Shown here: positions 63,576 through 64,000 of the stretch, piece after piece | How the letters are laid out: each line of letters begins with the position of its first letter | Position numbering within the stretch: position 1 is the first letter of the stretch | DNA from: Litorivita pollutaquae | GTDB taxonomy: Bacteria > Pseudomonadota > Alphaproteobacteria > Rhodobacterales > Rhodobacteraceae | Length of the DNA stretch: 64,000 nt | Direction of reading: 5' to 3' | NCBI RefSeq assembly: GCF_003205515.1 | Contig: NZ_KZ826484.1 | Span: forward strand, 186,001 to 250,000 | Notes under the pieces: generated by a model | The model's database searches: none | The model's input: only the letters and a program-made list of their open reading frames with translations | What the model was told of the DNA's origin: nothing | Translations under genes and position numbers: made by a program

Positions 63576-64000
63576 TTATTCGCCGTAGGGAATCCAGACG
63601 GTTTTGACCTCGGTCGCCGCAGCGAGGAAGCTGTTGCTGTCGGCGTGCGTCCAATCGCGCGCGTGGCCATTATTGACCCATGTGCGTTTTAGATTGCTCG
63701 CCGAGGCGCGCTCGATCTCACCGGAAATGTCCGAGGATGAAAAGCTCCACACCGCGTCGATATTCATATGTGCCGCCATCGGGGCCGCGAGGTCGAGATG
63801 CGAGCCGGTTAGGATGTTCACCGCGCCTGCTGGGACGTCCGAGGTGTCCAGAATTTGGTAGAAATCTGTGGCCAATAGCGGCGCAGGTTCGGATGCGACA
63901 AGCACCACGCGGTTGCCCATCGCCAAGGCCGGGGCCATGACGGAAATCAGCCCGAGGAGTGGCGCTTCGTCTGGGCAAAACGCTCCAATGATTCCCACCG
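63576..64000 (-). CDS. Aldehyde dehydrogenase family protein, C-terminal part
   Basis: Partial gene whose start lies beyond the right edge; the last ~141 codons are visible. The segment VGIIGAFCPDEAPLLGLISVMAPALAMGNRVVLVASE is the aldehyde dehydrogenase N-terminal cofactor region (PWN-like position not conserved), and DVPAGAVNILTGS and NIDAVWSFSSSD follow. The tail (NNGHARDWTHADSNSFLAAATEVKTVWIPYGE) ends the protein, so the order suggests a second ALDH half that lacks the catalytic half. I recall tandem ALDH proteins of about 780 residues in this group. The catalytic Cys is not visible. Confidence 0.75.
   Translation of the reverse strand, partial: VGIIGAFCPDEAPLLGLISVMAPALAMGNRVVLVASEPAPLLATDFYQILDTSDVPAGAVNILTGSHLDLAAPMAAHMNIDAVWSFSSSDISGEIERASASNLKRTWVNNGHARDWTHADSNSFLAAATEVKTVWIPYGE

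Noticed and set aside
1-64000. CRISPR array, prophage, integrase, transposon, tRNA or rRNA
   Set aside because: I saw no regularly spaced repeats, no mobile-element proteins, no T-loop signature of a tRNA and no rRNA core sequence in the whole window.

Overview
The window is a chromosomal segment of an alphaproteobacterium, most likely a Rhodobacterales (Roseobacter-group) species. The evidence is the combination of families typical of that order (DUF4170, DUF2125, DUF3576, DUF3035, Trm112, SdhAF4/DUF1674, a RibA with its own N-terminal domain) and gene strings I recognise from it: pmbA/tldE - inositol-phosphatase - DUF4170 - waaA; leuS - lptE - holA; ftsK - lolA; and rsmB - heparinase - purH - lspA - DUF3035 - two M16 peptidases. 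Both ends cut a gene: waaA on the left and an aldehyde dehydrogenase-like gene on the right. I see no tRNA, rRNA, CRISPR array, integrase or insertion sequence.

Layout. 1-2.8 kb (minus): envelope and maturation genes (waaA, DUF4170, inositol-phosphatase family, PmbA/TldE). 3-9.2 kb: DUF2125 protein; an SDR + crotonase pair; MscS channel + flavoprotein; GST. 9.3-13.4 kb (minus): holA, lptE and leuS with overlapping ends. 13.6-20 kb: family 4 glycosyltransferase, DUF3576 lipoprotein, porin, YggS, L,D-transpeptidase, ribA, orphan OmpR-type regulator. 20-31.4 kb: exported protein, xthA, thioredoxin-TPR chaperone, Lon-N protein, Trm112, UbiH-type hydroxylase, amidase, aminotransferase, ftsK, lolA. 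31.5-36.7 kb: VOC protein, lytic transglycosylase, AEC transporter, hspQ, a STAS/HATPase partner-switch pair, thiolase. 37-42 kb is the most accessory-looking part: two small secreted proteins (one frameshifted), an EmrAB-MarR efflux operon with a clear double operator, and a divergent universal stress protein. 42.2-53 kb: RluA-type pseudouridine synthase, aldehyde dehydrogenase, 1-Cys peroxiredoxin, then pnp, rpsO, (RTX-repeat protein, DUF1643), truB, phosphodiester glycosidase and rbfA, a translation/RNA-decay cluster with extra genes inserted. 52.8-64 kb: dapB, SdhAF4, rsmB, heparinase-like, purH, lspA, DUF3035, two M16 peptidases, a small conserved-looking ORF and the aldehyde dehydrogenase tail.

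Most of the window is housekeeping: envelope assembly (WaaA, LptE, LolA, LspA, porin, L,D-transpeptidase), translation and RNA metabolism (LeuS, Trm112, TruB, RbfA, RpsO, Pnp, RsmB, RluA-like), replication and repair (HolA, FtsK, XthA) and biosynthesis (RibA, DapB, PurH). I found no convincing large undescribed system. The best leads are small: the CTAATTAG double operator over the marR promoter; a secreted-protein gene broken by one base in a C-tract; an intergenic segment with a C9 and a G10 tract and a perfect 10-bp inverted repeat; a terminator-like hairpin in the porin leader; a GTTAACG triplet upstream of the RTX gene; and a crotonase lacking both catalytic glutamates.
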